64,000 bases of DNA from Bathycorpusculum sp050108155 (GCA_050108155.1 JBNIDR010000025.1:71247-135246); one strand, 5' to 3'; numbered from the stretch's first letter, positions 9,058 to 18,378 are shown. Notes: generated by a model from the letters alone, not told the origin. Numbers and translations are program-made.

Positions 9058-9765
9058 TTAACCTAAGTTGCGGTTACTAAACTTAAGTAGCATACGCCTA
9101 AGCCGCTGAACCTGCTGCTGAGCATTCTCAAAATACGGCACCGCATTACCGTGAGGCGTACATTTCCCTGCAACGATGGCGTCGGCTATGGCTTGGGGCG
9201 TAGCTTCTTCTACCTGAATTTCGGTGTAGCCGTAGCCNNNNNNNNNNNNNNNNNNNNNNNNNNNNNNNNNNNNNNNNNNNNNNNNNNAATGCGCATCGGT
9301 TCCAGCCACCTGTGAGAGATGAAAACGCTGCGCTGCCTCCTCCGCCTTTCTAACACTTCTCTTAAACGGGAAAGCACGTGCATTTATGGTTTCGATAGCA
9401 TCAAAATCGCCGTTGACATTTTCGCGTAGGCACCCTTTAAAGTAAACATAGGGGTGACATGCAATGGCAACTCCGCCGGCTTTATGGATGCGCGCCACTG
9501 TTTCTGCTGCACTGAAGCCGCGGGGGATGATCTCTTTGACATTTAACGCAACAATATGTCCGTCGGCGCTGGAGACCTCCATTCCAGGAATGATGAGAAA
9601 GTCGGTTTCTTTGGCGATTTTGTAGGCGCCATCCAAAAAGTTGTGGTCAGTGACCGCCACAGCGTTTAAACCCCGTTTCTTAGAGTAATAGACGAGGTCT
9701 TTTGGCGTTATTAGTGAGTCGCTTGAGTATGTGGTATGAACGTGGAGATCGGCTTTAATCAGCAT
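9058..9765 (-). CDS. PHP domain metal-dependent phosphoesterase, interrupted by assembly gap
   Basis: 235 codons counting 17 that are masked by Ns. Metal-binding motifs of the PHP fold are visible: HVHTTYSSDS at the N-terminus, TDHNFLDG, GMEVSS, CHPYVY and GTDAH just before the gap. The frame is the same on both sides of the 50-N run, but the true missing length is unknown, so frame agreement may be accidental. Members hydrolyse phosphoesters in nucleotide metabolism or DNA repair. The gene starts with ATG 9765, downstream of metG on the same strand and only 9 bases away. Confidence 0.82.
   Translation of the reverse strand: MLIKADLHVHTTYSSDSLITPKDLVYYSKKRGLNAVAVTDHNFLDGAYKIAKETDFLIIPGMEVSSADGHIVALNVKEIIPRGFSAAETVARIHKAGGVAIACHPYVYFKGCLRENVNGDFDAIETINARAFPFKRSVRKAEEAAQRFHLSQVAGTDAHXXXXXXXXXXXXXXXXXGYGYTEIQVEEATPQAIADAIVAGKCTPHGNAVPYFENAQQQVQRLRRMLLKFSNRNLG
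9238..9287. other. Assembly gap of 50 Ns
   Basis: A run of exactly 50 N, a usual placeholder length, inside the PHP-domain gene. It shows the sequence is a scaffolded draft. Confidence 0.99.
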
Positions 9766-9774
9766 CGAGCTGCC

Positions 9775-11469
9775 TCATTTGGCTCCTGCTTTTGCTCTAA
9801 TCTTTGCTAGCTGTTCATCAAGTTGATCTTCGTCAGGGTCAATTTTATGGAATAGCGGTTGTGGCTTGTTGATTTTCTGTCCAGCTTCAATTGGCGCTAA
9901 TGCATCTGACCATTTGCTCGACTCCACCGTTCCAGGCAGATTCATGGTCTGCCATATCTGCTGAGCGGTTCGTGGAATAAACGGCGCAGAAACCACAGCG
10001 ATGGCTTTCACTACCTGCGCTGCAACATAGAAAATAGTGCCCGCCTTTTCCTTGTCGGTCTTCATGAGGTTCCAAGGTTCTTTGGTGTTAAGGTACTGGT
10101 TACCTGTGCGGCTCATAGCGATAAGCGTGTTAACTGCGGATTGAAGCCAGCCGTCCTCGATTTGCCTTGCGGCCTCGTCAACTTTCACTTTAATGCAGTC
10201 TAATATGGCTTGGTCATCAGCTTCCAGTTTCGTCGGCGCAGGAATTGTGGCTTCGAATTTGCTGTTGATAAACGATAGGGTGCGGTGGATGAAGTTGCCG
10301 AAGGTGTCGTTTAGGTCGGCGTTGATTTTGTCAGCGAAGGCGCTCCAGGTAAAGTTGGTATCTTTGCTTTCTGGACGGGTAGATAGAAGGAAGAAGCGCC
10401 AGTAATCAACCGGAAACATCTCCAGTGCTTCGTCTATCCAGATACCTACTTTCTGGCTCTTTGAGGCTTTTTGCCCTCGAAACTGAAGAAACTCGGTGGC
10501 AGATACGTTCCATGGGAGGTTGTAGCCTTGCCCCGAAGCTAACAGCAAAGCTGGGAGAATGATAGTGTGAAAGGGGATGTTGTCTTTTCCCACAAAGTAC
10601 AGCGTCTTTGCGTCTTTATTTAACCAGAACTCTTTCCACTTCTCAGGTTGCCCCATACGTTGGCTCAGCTCGATAGTGGCAGATATGTAGCCCATAACGG
10701 CTTCAACCCAAACGTAGATGGTTTTGCCTTCAGCGCCCACAAAAGGTGCAGGTATACCCCAGTCAACATCGCGGGTTACTGCGCGAGGTTTTAAGCCTTC
10801 TTTTATCCAGTTAAGGCTAAAGCATTTCACATTCGATGGAAGCTTACTGTTATTTTCGATGTAATCGATAAGGGGTTTTTCAAGTTTTGAGAGGTCAATG
10901 TACCAGTGCCTTGTGGTTTTGATGATTGGCTTATTTTTACATATGATGCAGTATGGCTCGATGAGGCATGTGGGTTCGAGTAGTTTGCCGCAGCTGTCGC
11001 ATTGGTCGCCCCGTGCTTTTTCGCAGCCGCAATAGGGGCATTTGCCCTCGACGTAGCGGTCAGGAAGGAAGCGTTGGTCGTGTTCGCAGTAAAGCATTTG
11101 GGTTTCCTGCGAGAAGATGTAGCCGTTTTTCTCTATTTCAAGCAGGGTTTTCTGCACGAATTCTTTGTGAACTGAGCTCTCAGTGCTGGTGTAATTATCA
11201 AAGCTGGCATCCCAGCTACGGAAAAGCTCTGCTACGTGTGTGTGGTTGCGTTCGGTCAGGGCTTTGGGGGTTATGCCCTCTTTTAGGGCGGCTACCTCCA
11301 TTGGAGTGCCGTGTGTATCTGAACCGCTCACCATCAAAGTGTCCGCTCCTTTGAGCCGGAAGTATCGGGCTGTTACGTCGGCGGAAAGGACCGAGCCGAC
11401 TAGATTGCCGAGGTGGGGGGTGGCGTTGATGTAGGGCCAAGCGGATGTAACTAGAACTTTCTCTGGCAA
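9775..11469 (-). CDS. metG: Methionyl-tRNA synthetase
   Basis: About 564 aa from TTG 11469 (GGAG 6 nt upstream); an in-frame TTG at 11487 adds 6 residues. The HIGH-type signature is in INATPHLGN. Zinc-knuckle cysteines appear as CPYCGC and CDSCG, and the second signature is degenerate, KASKSQK in place of KMSKS. The anticodon-binding helical domain follows. There is no C-terminal tRNA-binding (EMAP-like) domain, which in archaea is often a separate gene. The stop lies close to the PHP gene start, so the two may be co-transcribed. Confidence 0.95.
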   Translation of the reverse strand: MPEKVLVTSAWPYINATPHLGNLVGSVLSADVTARYFRLKGADTLMVSGSDTHGTPMEVAALKEGITPKALTERNHTHVAELFRSWDASFDNYTSTESSVHKEFVQKTLLEIEKNGYIFSQETQMLYCEHDQRFLPDRYVEGKCPYCGCEKARGDQCDSCGKLLEPTCLIEPYCIICKNKPIIKTTRHWYIDLSKLEKPLIDYIENNSKLPSNVKCFSLNWIKEGLKPRAVTRDVDWGIPAPFVGAEGKTIYVWVEAVMGYISATIELSQRMGQPEKWKEFWLNKDAKTLYFVGKDNIPFHTIILPALLLASGQGYNLPWNVSATEFLQFRGQKASKSQKVGIWIDEALEMFPVDYWRFFLLSTRPESKDTNFTWSAFADKINADLNDTFGNFIHRTLSFINSKFEATIPAPTKLEADDQAILDCIKVKVDEAARQIEDGWLQSAVNTLIAMSRTGNQYLNTKEPWNLMKTDKEKAGTIFYVAAQVVKAIAVVSAPFIPRTAQQIWQTMNLPGTVESSKWSDALAPIEAGQKINKPQPLFHKIDPDEDQLDEQLAKIRAKAGAK

Positions 11470-11735
11470 GTGTGATTCTCCAACCAAACGTTTAGTATCG
11501 CCCTATTTAAAACTGCTACGACCGATTAGACCCAAATTGACGCTTAAGATAGAGAAGGAGGCTTTGGAGAGCAACAAAAATGCAGGCGGCAATTCGGTTG
11601 TTTGATTCTGTCGATTAGTTGGGGTTTATTTTTTAATAAACCGGATTAGGGTCTTACGAATTATATATACTATATATTTTATATAGATCGAATTTTAAAG
11701 AGAACTTGACTATGAACTAAGTGGAGAAGAGAATA

Positions 11736-11825
11736 ATGAGGAAAACTTCACTCTTCGAGTTCGAAGTGCCCGTTTACAAAAAACGTGCAGCCGCGCTCCC
11801 AACCGCCGACAAACAGTCAAGATAA
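11736..11825 (+). CDS. Possible 29-residue basic peptide
   Basis: ATG 11736 has a GGAG-type site about 9 nt upstream and strong TATA-like sequence (TATATATACTATATATTTTA) about 60 nt before it at 11661-11690. The peptide is basic (MRKTSLFEFEVPVYKKR and onward). The promoter and ribosome site are more convincing than the peptide itself. It sits in the 370-base gap between metG and a leftward secreted-protein gene; I see nothing else there. Confidence 0.35.
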   Translation: MRKTSLFEFEVPVYKKRAAALPTADKQSR

Positions 11826-11861
11826 AAACTGCACTTGAGGCGACTTACACCTAAGTGACAC

Positions 11862-12728
11862 TCATTTAGCTGTTTTCTTCGAAGAAATTTTGGAAGCAAG
11901 CGTTCTGCGCTTTGCATAAATAAGAATCGCTAAAAAAAATACACACAACACGACAATAACAAACAAACTGGGCAACATAGCTTTTTGATCAATTGTATCG
12001 ACTTTGTTTGAAATAACTACAACTAAATCGCCAGGCAGAGAAGCACCATACTGTGAGTGCATTTCCACCAAAATAGCCGTCACAGAGCCATCGGTGGTTT
12101 CGGTAAATTCTTTTGGACACCATTGTTCTGGTGTACTATCAGGGGGCGCAGTGTAAACATTAACTGAGGAGATATTGAATTCGAAAAGTACGTTGAAGTA
12201 AGCAGTTGAGGAAGGCTGCTCCAACGACAAGTAATCAACTATATTTAAGTCGTAGAGAAACAAGTAGCTGCTGTTAACTTTTTCCAGCGGATGCTCATAG
12301 TGGATACTTAGCACAAAACTATCAGATACATTCTCAAGCAGAGCAGAAACCATTTGCCAGTCTCCAATAGCAGTCTTATGCGTCAGTTCAGGATAAACTG
12401 CAGTTACATTTTCCCAAGGCTGTTCATTGCCATTTAGATATATGTGGATGTTAGTAGCGTTGGGCGGCAGAGGATAAACCATCGGTAGCAAGCCACCAGT
12501 TAAGCCTTGAACATTGATGGGGTAGTTTCCGTCGATTTTTGCCCAAAAAACACCGTTGATTTCCGTTATGGTATAGTTGATGTGCTCAATGGGCATCGAC
12601 AGCTGTACCGGATTTTGGGGCGCTGCAGCTGCGGGCGGAAAAAACAGTGGTTTAGATAAGGCAGGGGTTAATAGCGCAATCACAAGCAATGCGGTTAGAG
12701 CCGTTTTCTTCATAAGCCGACGTGCCAC
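11862..12728 (-). CDS. Secreted protein with signal peptide and C-terminal membrane anchor
   Basis: 288 aa from GTG 12728; ATG 12713 (MKKTALTAL) is equally possible. A basic N-region and hydrophobic segment form a signal peptide, followed by an ectodomain of about 220 residues rich in Asn-X-Ser/Thr sites. Then comes a membrane helix near residues 252-272 and a basic cytoplasmic tail. No domain is recognised. The layout (signal, beta-rich ectodomain, single C-terminal anchor) is shared with many cargo proteins of the element further right. Confidence 0.75.
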   Translation of the reverse strand: MARRLMKKTALTALLVIALLTPALSKPLFFPPAAAAPQNPVQLSMPIEHINYTITEINGVFWAKIDGNYPINVQGLTGGLLPMVYPLPPNATNIHIYLNGNEQPWENVTAVYPELTHKTAIGDWQMVSALLENVSDSFVLSIHYEHPLEKVNSSYLFLYDLNIVDYLSLEQPSSTAYFNVLFEFNISSVNVYTAPPDSTPEQWCPKEFTETTDGSVTAILVEMHSQYGASLPGDLVVVISNKVDTIDQKAMLPSLFVIVVLCVFFLAILIYAKRRTLASKISSKKTAK

Positions 12729-12774
12729 TGTTTGGTATAGTTAGCTTTTAACGCTTTGCTAAATCCCTAGAAGA

Positions 12775-13173
12775 CTAAAGCATCATGAACATGGGTTTAA
12801 CCTGCTGAATTCCATGCATTCCACGAAGGCGGTTAATGAGATTTAGGATTCTGCTGTTGTCTCCCTGCGCAATAAAAATTTCTAGACAGTATTTGTCGCC
12901 TATGTGGCGGTGCACGTTTTCGATAACTACATCGTCAAATTCATGTCGAAGCTCAGTTATTTTCATGTCCACATCTTTGCGTTCGTATTCGGATGTAACC
13001 ATGATTGTTGCTGCCACGTTTCCACTTTGGAGCCGCGCTAGTTCGGATTCGGAGATGAGACCGCGTATTGCATCCCGAAACGCTTCTGATCGGCTATAGT
13101 AACCCTTCGTAGCCATGAAAGCCTCAAACTTTTTGAGGAGTTCATTAGGCAAAGTTATGCTTATTACAGTCAA
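12775..13173 (-). CDS. nikR: Nickel-responsive transcriptional regulator NikR
   Basis: 132 aa, the normal NikR length. An N-terminal ribbon-helix-helix DNA-binding domain (residues 1-50) is followed by a C-terminal ACT-like metal-binding domain. The four nickel ligands of E. coli NikR have clear counterparts: H77, H88, H90 (VHRHIG) and C96 (KYCLE). The start is TTG 13173. The gene is divergent from a P1B-type metal ATPase with 108 bases between, so the likely target is that shared promoter region. Confidence 0.93.
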   Translation of the reverse strand: MTVISITLPNELLKKFEAFMATKGYYSRSEAFRDAIRGLISESELARLQSGNVAATIMVTSEYERKDVDMKITELRHEFDDVVIENVHRHIGDKYCLEIFIAQGDNSRILNLINRLRGMHGIQQVKPMFMML

Positions 13174-13281
13174 GGCTCACACACCTGTTATTAACTTTAA
13201 TGAGCAAAATTAATACTACATTAATATTTATCCTTGATGGCTTAACATTAACTTAATATTAACTGCTTCGGTTCTGAAAAG
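13174..13281. promoter_or_regulatory. NikR / P1B-ATPase divergent promoter region with repeated ATTAA elements
   Basis: The stretch 13,200-13,262 holds several related AT blocks: ATTAATACTACATTAATATT and, about 35 bases later, CATTAACTTAATATTAAC, which contains the perfect palindrome TTAATATTAA. They could be TATA boxes and NikR operator half-sites for the two divergent genes. No exact match to the E. coli NikR box is seen; archaeal boxes differ. Confidence 0.4.
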
Positions 13282-15252
13282 ATGACTCAAATGGGAACCT
13301 GCCAAGAAAAAACCGAAGCAAAAGAACACGGTGAAGAAGAAAACCGAAAAATACTTGTAGGCCTCGCAATTTGGCTAGTCATAACCATAATCGTCGTCTA
13401 CCTCCTAGACGTCCTCGCCGCGGGCATTCCACTCAACTTCACAGTTCCCATCTTAAACGTATCCGCTTCTGTTTCCATGATTCTCTACTACATAGCCATC
13501 CTCACCGCAGCAATCTACATCGGCGCAGCCGGACTAAAAGAACTCGTAATCGAGCGCCGATTCAGCGTCGAATTCCTCATGGCAGTAGCAGGCTTGGGCG
13601 CGCTGTTCCTTGATTACCGATTTGAAGCAGCCACCGTACTGTTCCTGTACTGCCTAGCTGAATATTTTGAGGGCTACATCCAAAACCGCGCCAAACGCAC
13701 TGTAGAAAAAATTTCCAAGCTTATCCCCGAAAAAGCACGTCTAATTACCGATGACACGGAGATCAGCATTAACGTGTCCGAAGTCGAGGTAGGCGCTACA
13801 ATACTCGTTAAACCAGGAGAACGCATCCCCCTTGACGGAAACGTAACAGAAGGATTTTCCCACGTTGACCAAGCCCTCGTCACCGGCGAATCCATGCCAG
13901 TGCCCAAAAGGGTTAATGACTGCGTGTTCGCAGGCACCCTCAACATGGGCGGCATCCTAAAAATTGCAGTTACCAAAAAATCCACCGAAACGCTGGTTTC
14001 CCGCATCGTACAACTAGTGGTTGAGTCTCAGAAACACAAAGCAAACATGGAGCGGCTAGTGGACAGATTTGCCAAAGTCTATGTCCCCATTGTTATTGCA
14101 CTTGCAGTTTTCACTGCTGGAGCAATGCCTTATTTGGTAGGCGGCTCATTTGCCACATGGTTTTATCGTTCACTAATTCTGCTGGTAGTGTCTTGCCCAA
14201 GCGCCTTCATCATCTCGGTGCCCGCCACTATCTTCATCGCCATCACCATCGCCGCTAAACGGGGCGTAATCATAAAAGGCGGCGTCTTTATCGAAAAACT
14301 CGCTCGAGTCAAACAGGTGGTCTTCGACAAAACAGGCACATTAACGCTTGGGCGACAAGCTGTCCACGAAGTACACCGAGTGGACATTTCAACCGCTGAG
14401 GACGACGCAATCGCTTACGCAGCCGCCTTAGATCAATTCAGCAATCACCCCATAGCACAGGCTATTGTACGGAGGGCAGTGGAGCGCAAGATTGACCTAA
14501 GCAAATTCAAAGTCACCGACCTCGTGGAAGTCCCAGGTAAAGGCATCGTTGGATTGGTCAACGATAAACACGTAGCCATCGGCAACTTAGAATTCATGAA
14601 TGAGTTAGGCTGCAACTGCGATCAAGCGTTCGAAATCACCGCAGGCGACATCCACACAGCAGTTTGCATTTCTGTAGCGAAGCAGGGGCTGGCGGCGGTC
14701 TGCGTGGTTGATGAAGTCCGAGAAGACGCTTTAACCGCGGTAAGGCAGCTAAAAAAACAAAAAATTAAAACAGCCATGCTGACGGGTGACAAAGAAGCCA
14801 TAGCCAAAGACACCGCCGCATCGCTAGGCATCGATGATGTACATGCAGAGTTGTTCCCCGAAGACAAACTAGCCTGCATTGAGGGCATGAAGGGTAAAGA
14901 TGGCTTGGTTGCGATGGTAGGTGACGGCGTTAATGATGCGCCTGCTTTGGCGTCTTCGGATGTAGGCATAGCTTTGGGAGCACGAGGCGCTGACGTCGCT
15001 TTGGAGTCGGCTGATGTTGTGCTTGTTAATGATGAGTTAGCTCAGATTCCCTACTTGATTAACCTCAGCCAGAAAACCATGGGTATCGCCAAACAGAACA
15101 TTGCTGCCTCGCTTGTTGTGAAGCTTGTTTTGGGTGCTTTGGGCTTGTTGGGGTTGACGCCGCTTTGGTTCACCGTGGCGTCGGGCGATGATGGAGTAAC
15201 GATGCTGCTGCTCCTCAACACGCTACGACTGGAGCGGATAAAAACTGGGTAG
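13282..15252 (+). CDS. P1B-type heavy-metal translocating ATPase with CPS motif
   Basis: 656 aa. Seen in order: TGES (T201), transmembrane metal motif SCPSA (C305-P306-S307), phosphorylation site DKTGTLT (D349), the HP motif SNHPIAQ and GDGVNDAP (D548). There is no N-terminal Cys metal-binding domain. The membrane metal site has Cys-Pro-Ser instead of the CPC of typical Zn/Cd pumps, while the last helices keep a Lys (VVKLVLG) and an Asp (GDDGVT) like the Zn/Cd group. Next to NikR, a nickel or cobalt substrate is reasonable but inferred. It should export metal at ATP cost. Confidence 0.93.
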   Translation: MTQMGTCQEKTEAKEHGEEENRKILVGLAIWLVITIIVVYLLDVLAAGIPLNFTVPILNVSASVSMILYYIAILTAAIYIGAAGLKELVIERRFSVEFLMAVAGLGALFLDYRFEAATVLFLYCLAEYFEGYIQNRAKRTVEKISKLIPEKARLITDDTEISINVSEVEVGATILVKPGERIPLDGNVTEGFSHVDQALVTGESMPVPKRVNDCVFAGTLNMGGILKIAVTKKSTETLVSRIVQLVVESQKHKANMERLVDRFAKVYVPIVIALAVFTAGAMPYLVGGSFATWFYRSLILLVVSCPSAFIISVPATIFIAITIAAKRGVIIKGGVFIEKLARVKQVVFDKTGTLTLGRQAVHEVHRVDISTAEDDAIAYAAALDQFSNHPIAQAIVRRAVERKIDLSKFKVTDLVEVPGKGIVGLVNDKHVAIGNLEFMNELGCNCDQAFEITAGDIHTAVCISVAKQGLAAVCVVDEVREDALTAVRQLKKQKIKTAMLTGDKEAIAKDTAASLGIDDVHAELFPEDKLACIEGMKGKDGLVAMVGDGVNDAPALASSDVGIALGARGADVALESADVVLVNDELAQIPYLINLSQKTMGIAKQNIAASLVVKLVLGALGLLGLTPLWFTVASGDDGVTMLLLLNTLRLERIKTG

Positions 15253-15335
15253 ACCGCTCTTGACGCTTTCTTTCCTGTTTTCTGCCTATAATGCTGTGAA
15301 ATATTAATAAGCTGTGAATAAAGAACATAACCGTT

Positions 15336-15833
15336 ATGCCGAAGCAGCCGAAAACAAAGCCCAAGCAAACAGGCAAGCTCAAACGTAAAGTAGAACCTGA
15401 AACGCCAGGCATAACCACCAAAAAATCCTACTGGGTCGTCCTCGCCGCTGTTTTGGCTGTTTCCTCTGCAGTATTAGCAGTAATGACTGGTTTAGACGCT
15501 GGGCGAACAGCGATTTTGGTCGTGACAATTTTGGCGCCGATAGGGGCTTTAGGCTACGTCAGGGTTACTCCGTCGAACTTGTCGCTTTCCAAGAGGGCAA
15601 CTTTTCTATTCATAGGAGCATCAGTCATCGGCTTCGGCGTCTGGGCGGCAATCGTGCTTATCGGCGGCGTCTACGGCTTAACAGCGATGTTAACGGGTGC
15701 TTTGGGGAGTCAATTCTTCGTAGTCACCAGCTTAGTAATTTGCCTCTCCGCTGGGGCATTTGTGGGTGAGTTAATCGGTAAAAACAAAGAGGTACAGCTG
15801 CGCCTCTTTAACCCTCTTGATGAGAAACAGTAG
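15336..15833 (+). CDS. Four-helix membrane protein with Lys-rich N-terminus, unknown function
   Basis: 165 aa. The first 30 residues are rich in Lys/Pro/Gln and cytoplasmic in character. Four predicted membrane helices follow from about residue 32 to 150, then a short charged tail. It starts with ATG 15336, 83 bases after the P1B ATPase. No family is recognised. Its place downstream of the metal pump may or may not be meaningful. Confidence 0.65.
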   Translation: MPKQPKTKPKQTGKLKRKVEPETPGITTKKSYWVVLAAVLAVSSAVLAVMTGLDAGRTAILVVTILAPIGALGYVRVTPSNLSLSKRATFLFIGASVIGFGVWAAIVLIGGVYGLTAMLTGALGSQFFVVTSLVICLSAGAFVGELIGKNKEVQLRLFNPLDEKQ

Positions 15834-15911
15834 CAGATTTCGCCCAGAAGATTTAAGAACCCAATCATTCAGCATGTTTTCCTACAGAAACCTAAACGGG
15901 ATAGACCAGAT

Positions 15912-16790
15912 TTGAAATTCGGCATAATGACCCGCAACCCCGAAGCATGGAGCAGCACCCAAGTTCGAGAAGCGCTGACCAAACGGGGCATCCCATATGA
16001 ATGCTTCACTTTTCCAAGGCTTGTGGCTCGACTTGCATACAAGCCGTACTTCAAAGTGAACAACACAAGCATCCTCGACGATTTAGATGCATTGATTATT
16101 CGCCCCATCGGACGCGGCAGCCTCGAGGAGCTGGTGTTCCGCATGGATATGCTCTATAAGCTGGAGCGGCAGGGCTTCTATATGGTTAACCCGCCGACGG
16201 CTATTGAGCATTGCGTTGACAAATACGATATCCTTTCGTTGCTTGAAGATGTGGGGGTGCCCGTTCCCCGCACGCTGGCAACTGAGAGCGTTAACGAAGC
16301 GCTCAAATCCTTCAGCGAATTAGGCGGCGATGTTGTTGTTAAACCCATCTTCGGTTCAAGAGGACAAGGTGCAACACGAGTAAATGATGTTGACGTTGCG
16401 GACACCATTTTTAAAGCCATTACGTTCCATCATGGCGTCATCTACATGCAGGAATTTGTTGAGCATGGATTCAGCGACATCCGAGCGTTCGTTTTAGGTG
16501 ACCAAGTTATTGCATCTATGCGTCGAGTTGCTACAGGCTGGAAAACAAATTACAGTCGAGGGGCTCGCCCTGCAGAGGCTGAAATCAGCGACGAATTCAA
16601 GGAACTTGCCGTCAAAGCCTCCAAAGCGGTTGGCTGCAAAGTTGCAGGTGTAGACATTCTCGAAGGACCTGAAGGCCCCCGAATCGTGGATGTGAATAGT
16701 CAACCCGGCTGGAAGGGGCTGCAGATGGTTGCTAAAGTTAACATCGCTGAACAAATAGTAGAGTACGTTCTAAAAGAACTCAAGAAGTAG
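15912..16790 (+). CDS. RimK/MptN-type ATP-grasp ligase
   Basis: 292 aa, start TTG 15912. ATP-grasp features: a pre-ATP-grasp N-terminal domain, the P-loop-like FGSRGQGATRV near residue 155, DIRAFVLGD, the RRVATGWKTNYSRG segment and the metal site VDVNSQPGWKG. This is the RimK subfamily (COG0189) that joins glutamate or similar amino acids to a substrate. In methanogens, MptN adds glutamate to tetrahydromethanopterin and related enzymes act on coenzyme F420. The substrate here is not determinable. The 3' end overlaps the convergent AIR-synthase gene by 11 bases. Confidence 0.88.
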   Translation: MKFGIMTRNPEAWSSTQVREALTKRGIPYECFTFPRLVARLAYKPYFKVNNTSILDDLDALIIRPIGRGSLEELVFRMDMLYKLERQGFYMVNPPTAIEHCVDKYDILSLLEDVGVPVPRTLATESVNEALKSFSELGGDVVVKPIFGSRGQGATRVNDVDVADTIFKAITFHHGVIYMQEFVEHGFSDIRAFVLGDQVIASMRRVATGWKTNYSRGARPAEAEISDEFKELAVKASKAVGCKVAGVDILEGPEGPRIVDVNSQPGWKGLQMVAKVNIAEQIVEYVLKELKK

Positions 16791-17778
16791 CCATCATGGC
16801 TGTGTAGGGGTCGTCGGCGACTGCTGGAAACCGCGTCTCCGATTTGCCCTTTACCAAAGTTCTTTCTTTTTGCTCGGTGAATTCGCCGATAAAGCAGCCG
16901 CTAAGCCCAAGCGCAGACAGGGTCTGCTGGACTTTTTCCTTTGCTTGTGCAGACACAGCCGCCAATATTGTGCCTGTCGAGGACATAGCCAGTACCTGCG
17001 TATCAATCCACCTGAAATGCCTCTGCAAAGAAAAAGCTTCCGTTGGAATGGCAATTTCGTCCCAATAAACTTTGAAACCGACTTTGGACGCACCAGCGAG
17101 TTCATTTAGCGCCGAGACAAACCCGCCCTCCGTCGCATCATGCATCGCATGCACCCCCTCCACCTTGGCAAGCGCCAACGCCTCCTTGACGCAACTCTGC
17201 ATCCGCGTCAACTCGCCGTATTCCTGCCGCTTTTTTTCGCCGAAGAGCCTCGCTGCGTTTTCTTTGTGGCTGAGGGCGTAGTTGGTGATGGTTTCCAGCC
17301 CCAGCGGTTTAGTGCACAGGATCAGGTCACCAGGTTTTGCGCCGCCCGAAGTGATGAGCCGCTTGGGATCAACTGTGCCGTAGACGGTGCAGACGCCTAA
17401 AAGGTCTTTTAAGCTGTCATACATGGCAGTGTGACCCCTGACGATTGCGATGCCCAGTTCTTCGGCGGCTTTGGCGGTTTGAGCCATGATTTTTTGGAAC
17501 CGCTCGGGCTCGGTGGGGCGCGGCCCCAGAAGCGTTATTGTGCAGAATTGGGGGTTTGCGCCCGAAAGGGCTACGTCTGAGGCTGCGTAGTTGATGAGTA
17601 GCCAGCCGAACCATTCTTCTGGCACTCCTGTGCAGGGGTCAGTCGCCACCGCAACATATTGGTCGCCTAAACGGTGGATGCCCGCATCGTAGCCAATCAT
17701 TGGGGGCACCAGCACCCGCTCGTCGGGTTTAATTAAGTCCAGCAGTTTCTGGAGGTCTTTAGCGGCAAGCTTTCCCAT
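16780..17778 (-). CDS. AIR synthase-related protein (HypE/PurM/ThiL superfamily)
   Basis: 332 aa, ATG 17778 with GAGG upstream. N-terminal AIRS domain with GYDAGIH and ATDPCTG; C-terminal AIRS_C domain with MHDATEGGFVSALNELA, close to the HypE consensus. HypE's C-terminal Cys tail is missing, so it is not a hydrogenase-maturation HypE. The family also includes ThiL (thiamine-phosphate kinase). It lies 18 bases downstream of a ThiT-like thiamine transporter gene, which makes a thiamine-related kinase role attractive but unproven. Confidence 0.82.
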   Translation of the reverse strand: MGKLAAKDLQKLLDLIKPDERVLVPPMIGYDAGIHRLGDQYVAVATDPCTGVPEEWFGWLLINYAASDVALSGANPQFCTITLLGPRPTEPERFQKIMAQTAKAAEELGIAIVRGHTAMYDSLKDLLGVCTVYGTVDPKRLITSGGAKPGDLILCTKPLGLETITNYALSHKENAARLFGEKKRQEYGELTRMQSCVKEALALAKVEGVHAMHDATEGGFVSALNELAGASKVGFKVYWDEIAIPTEAFSLQRHFRWIDTQVLAMSSTGTILAAVSAQAKEKVQQTLSALGLSGCFIGEFTEQKERTLVKGKSETRFPAVADDPYTAMMATS

Positions 17779-17796
17779 TTTTGTTTCCTCTAATCA

Positions 17797-18378
17797 TTAA
17801 AGACGATATTCTAATGTACCTCTCTTAACGAGTACAACTAAAAGGATTGCGCTGATTAAGAACTCCGCTAAAAGAAAGCTGCCGTTATAAACTGCAGGCC
17901 AAAGATATTGACCGAATTCTGGGAAGGAGTAAACATAATTCCAAACAAAAACGCCTACGAAGTAATGCACAAGAAATCTGAGAAATACGCTTATCCCAGC
18001 CCCAAATAGCACCAGCGAGATTTTCTTGGTATGAAACATTCCTGTTAAACCGATTAATCCGAACGCAATTGGATATTCAAGAACCGCTTGTAGAGGCGTT
18101 GCTACAATTGAAGAGGCACCTAAGTATAGTATATCGATGAAGAATGCAATTATGCCATATAATATCCCAGCTAATACTCCTACGCGAACACCTCTTCGCA
18201 GCGAAAGCCACATCGTTGGAACCATACTTGCTAAAGTTACAGCTCCTCCGAATGGAAAGCCGGGAAAAGGTCGTATAGAATACAAAACACCTGATAGAGC
18301 AGATAAAACGATGATTTCAGCGAGCATCTGAGTTTTGAAAAAACGTTTTGGTTTTGTCGTTAATTTAGTCGCTCTCAA
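17797..18378 (-). CDS. thiT: ECF transporter S-component, ThiT-like thiamine carrier
   Basis: 193 aa, TTG start with an AAGGCGG-type site upstream. Six membrane helices. Family motifs: GGAVTLASMVP, RRGVRVGVLAG, LEYPIAFGLIGLTG, RFLVHYFVGVFVW and YNGSFLLAE, all close to ThiT/YuaJ proteins that bind thiamine. The substrate-specific protein needs a shared EcfA/EcfT energising module, which is not in this window. No TPP riboswitch is visible upstream of this gene, unlike the other S-component at 20,778. Probably co-transcribed with the AIR-synthase gene. Confidence 0.82.
   Translation of the reverse strand: MRATKLTTKPKRFFKTQMLAEIIVLSALSGVLYSIRPFPGFPFGGAVTLASMVPTMWLSLRRGVRVGVLAGILYGIIAFFIDILYLGASSIVATPLQAVLEYPIAFGLIGLTGMFHTKKISLVLFGAGISVFLRFLVHYFVGVFVWNYVYSFPEFGQYLWPAVYNGSFLLAEFLISAILLVVLVKRGTLEYRL

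Noticed and set aside
10968..11440. Open frames opposite metG
   Set aside because: Shadows of a highly conserved housekeeping gene; Arg/Ser/Cys-rich composition.
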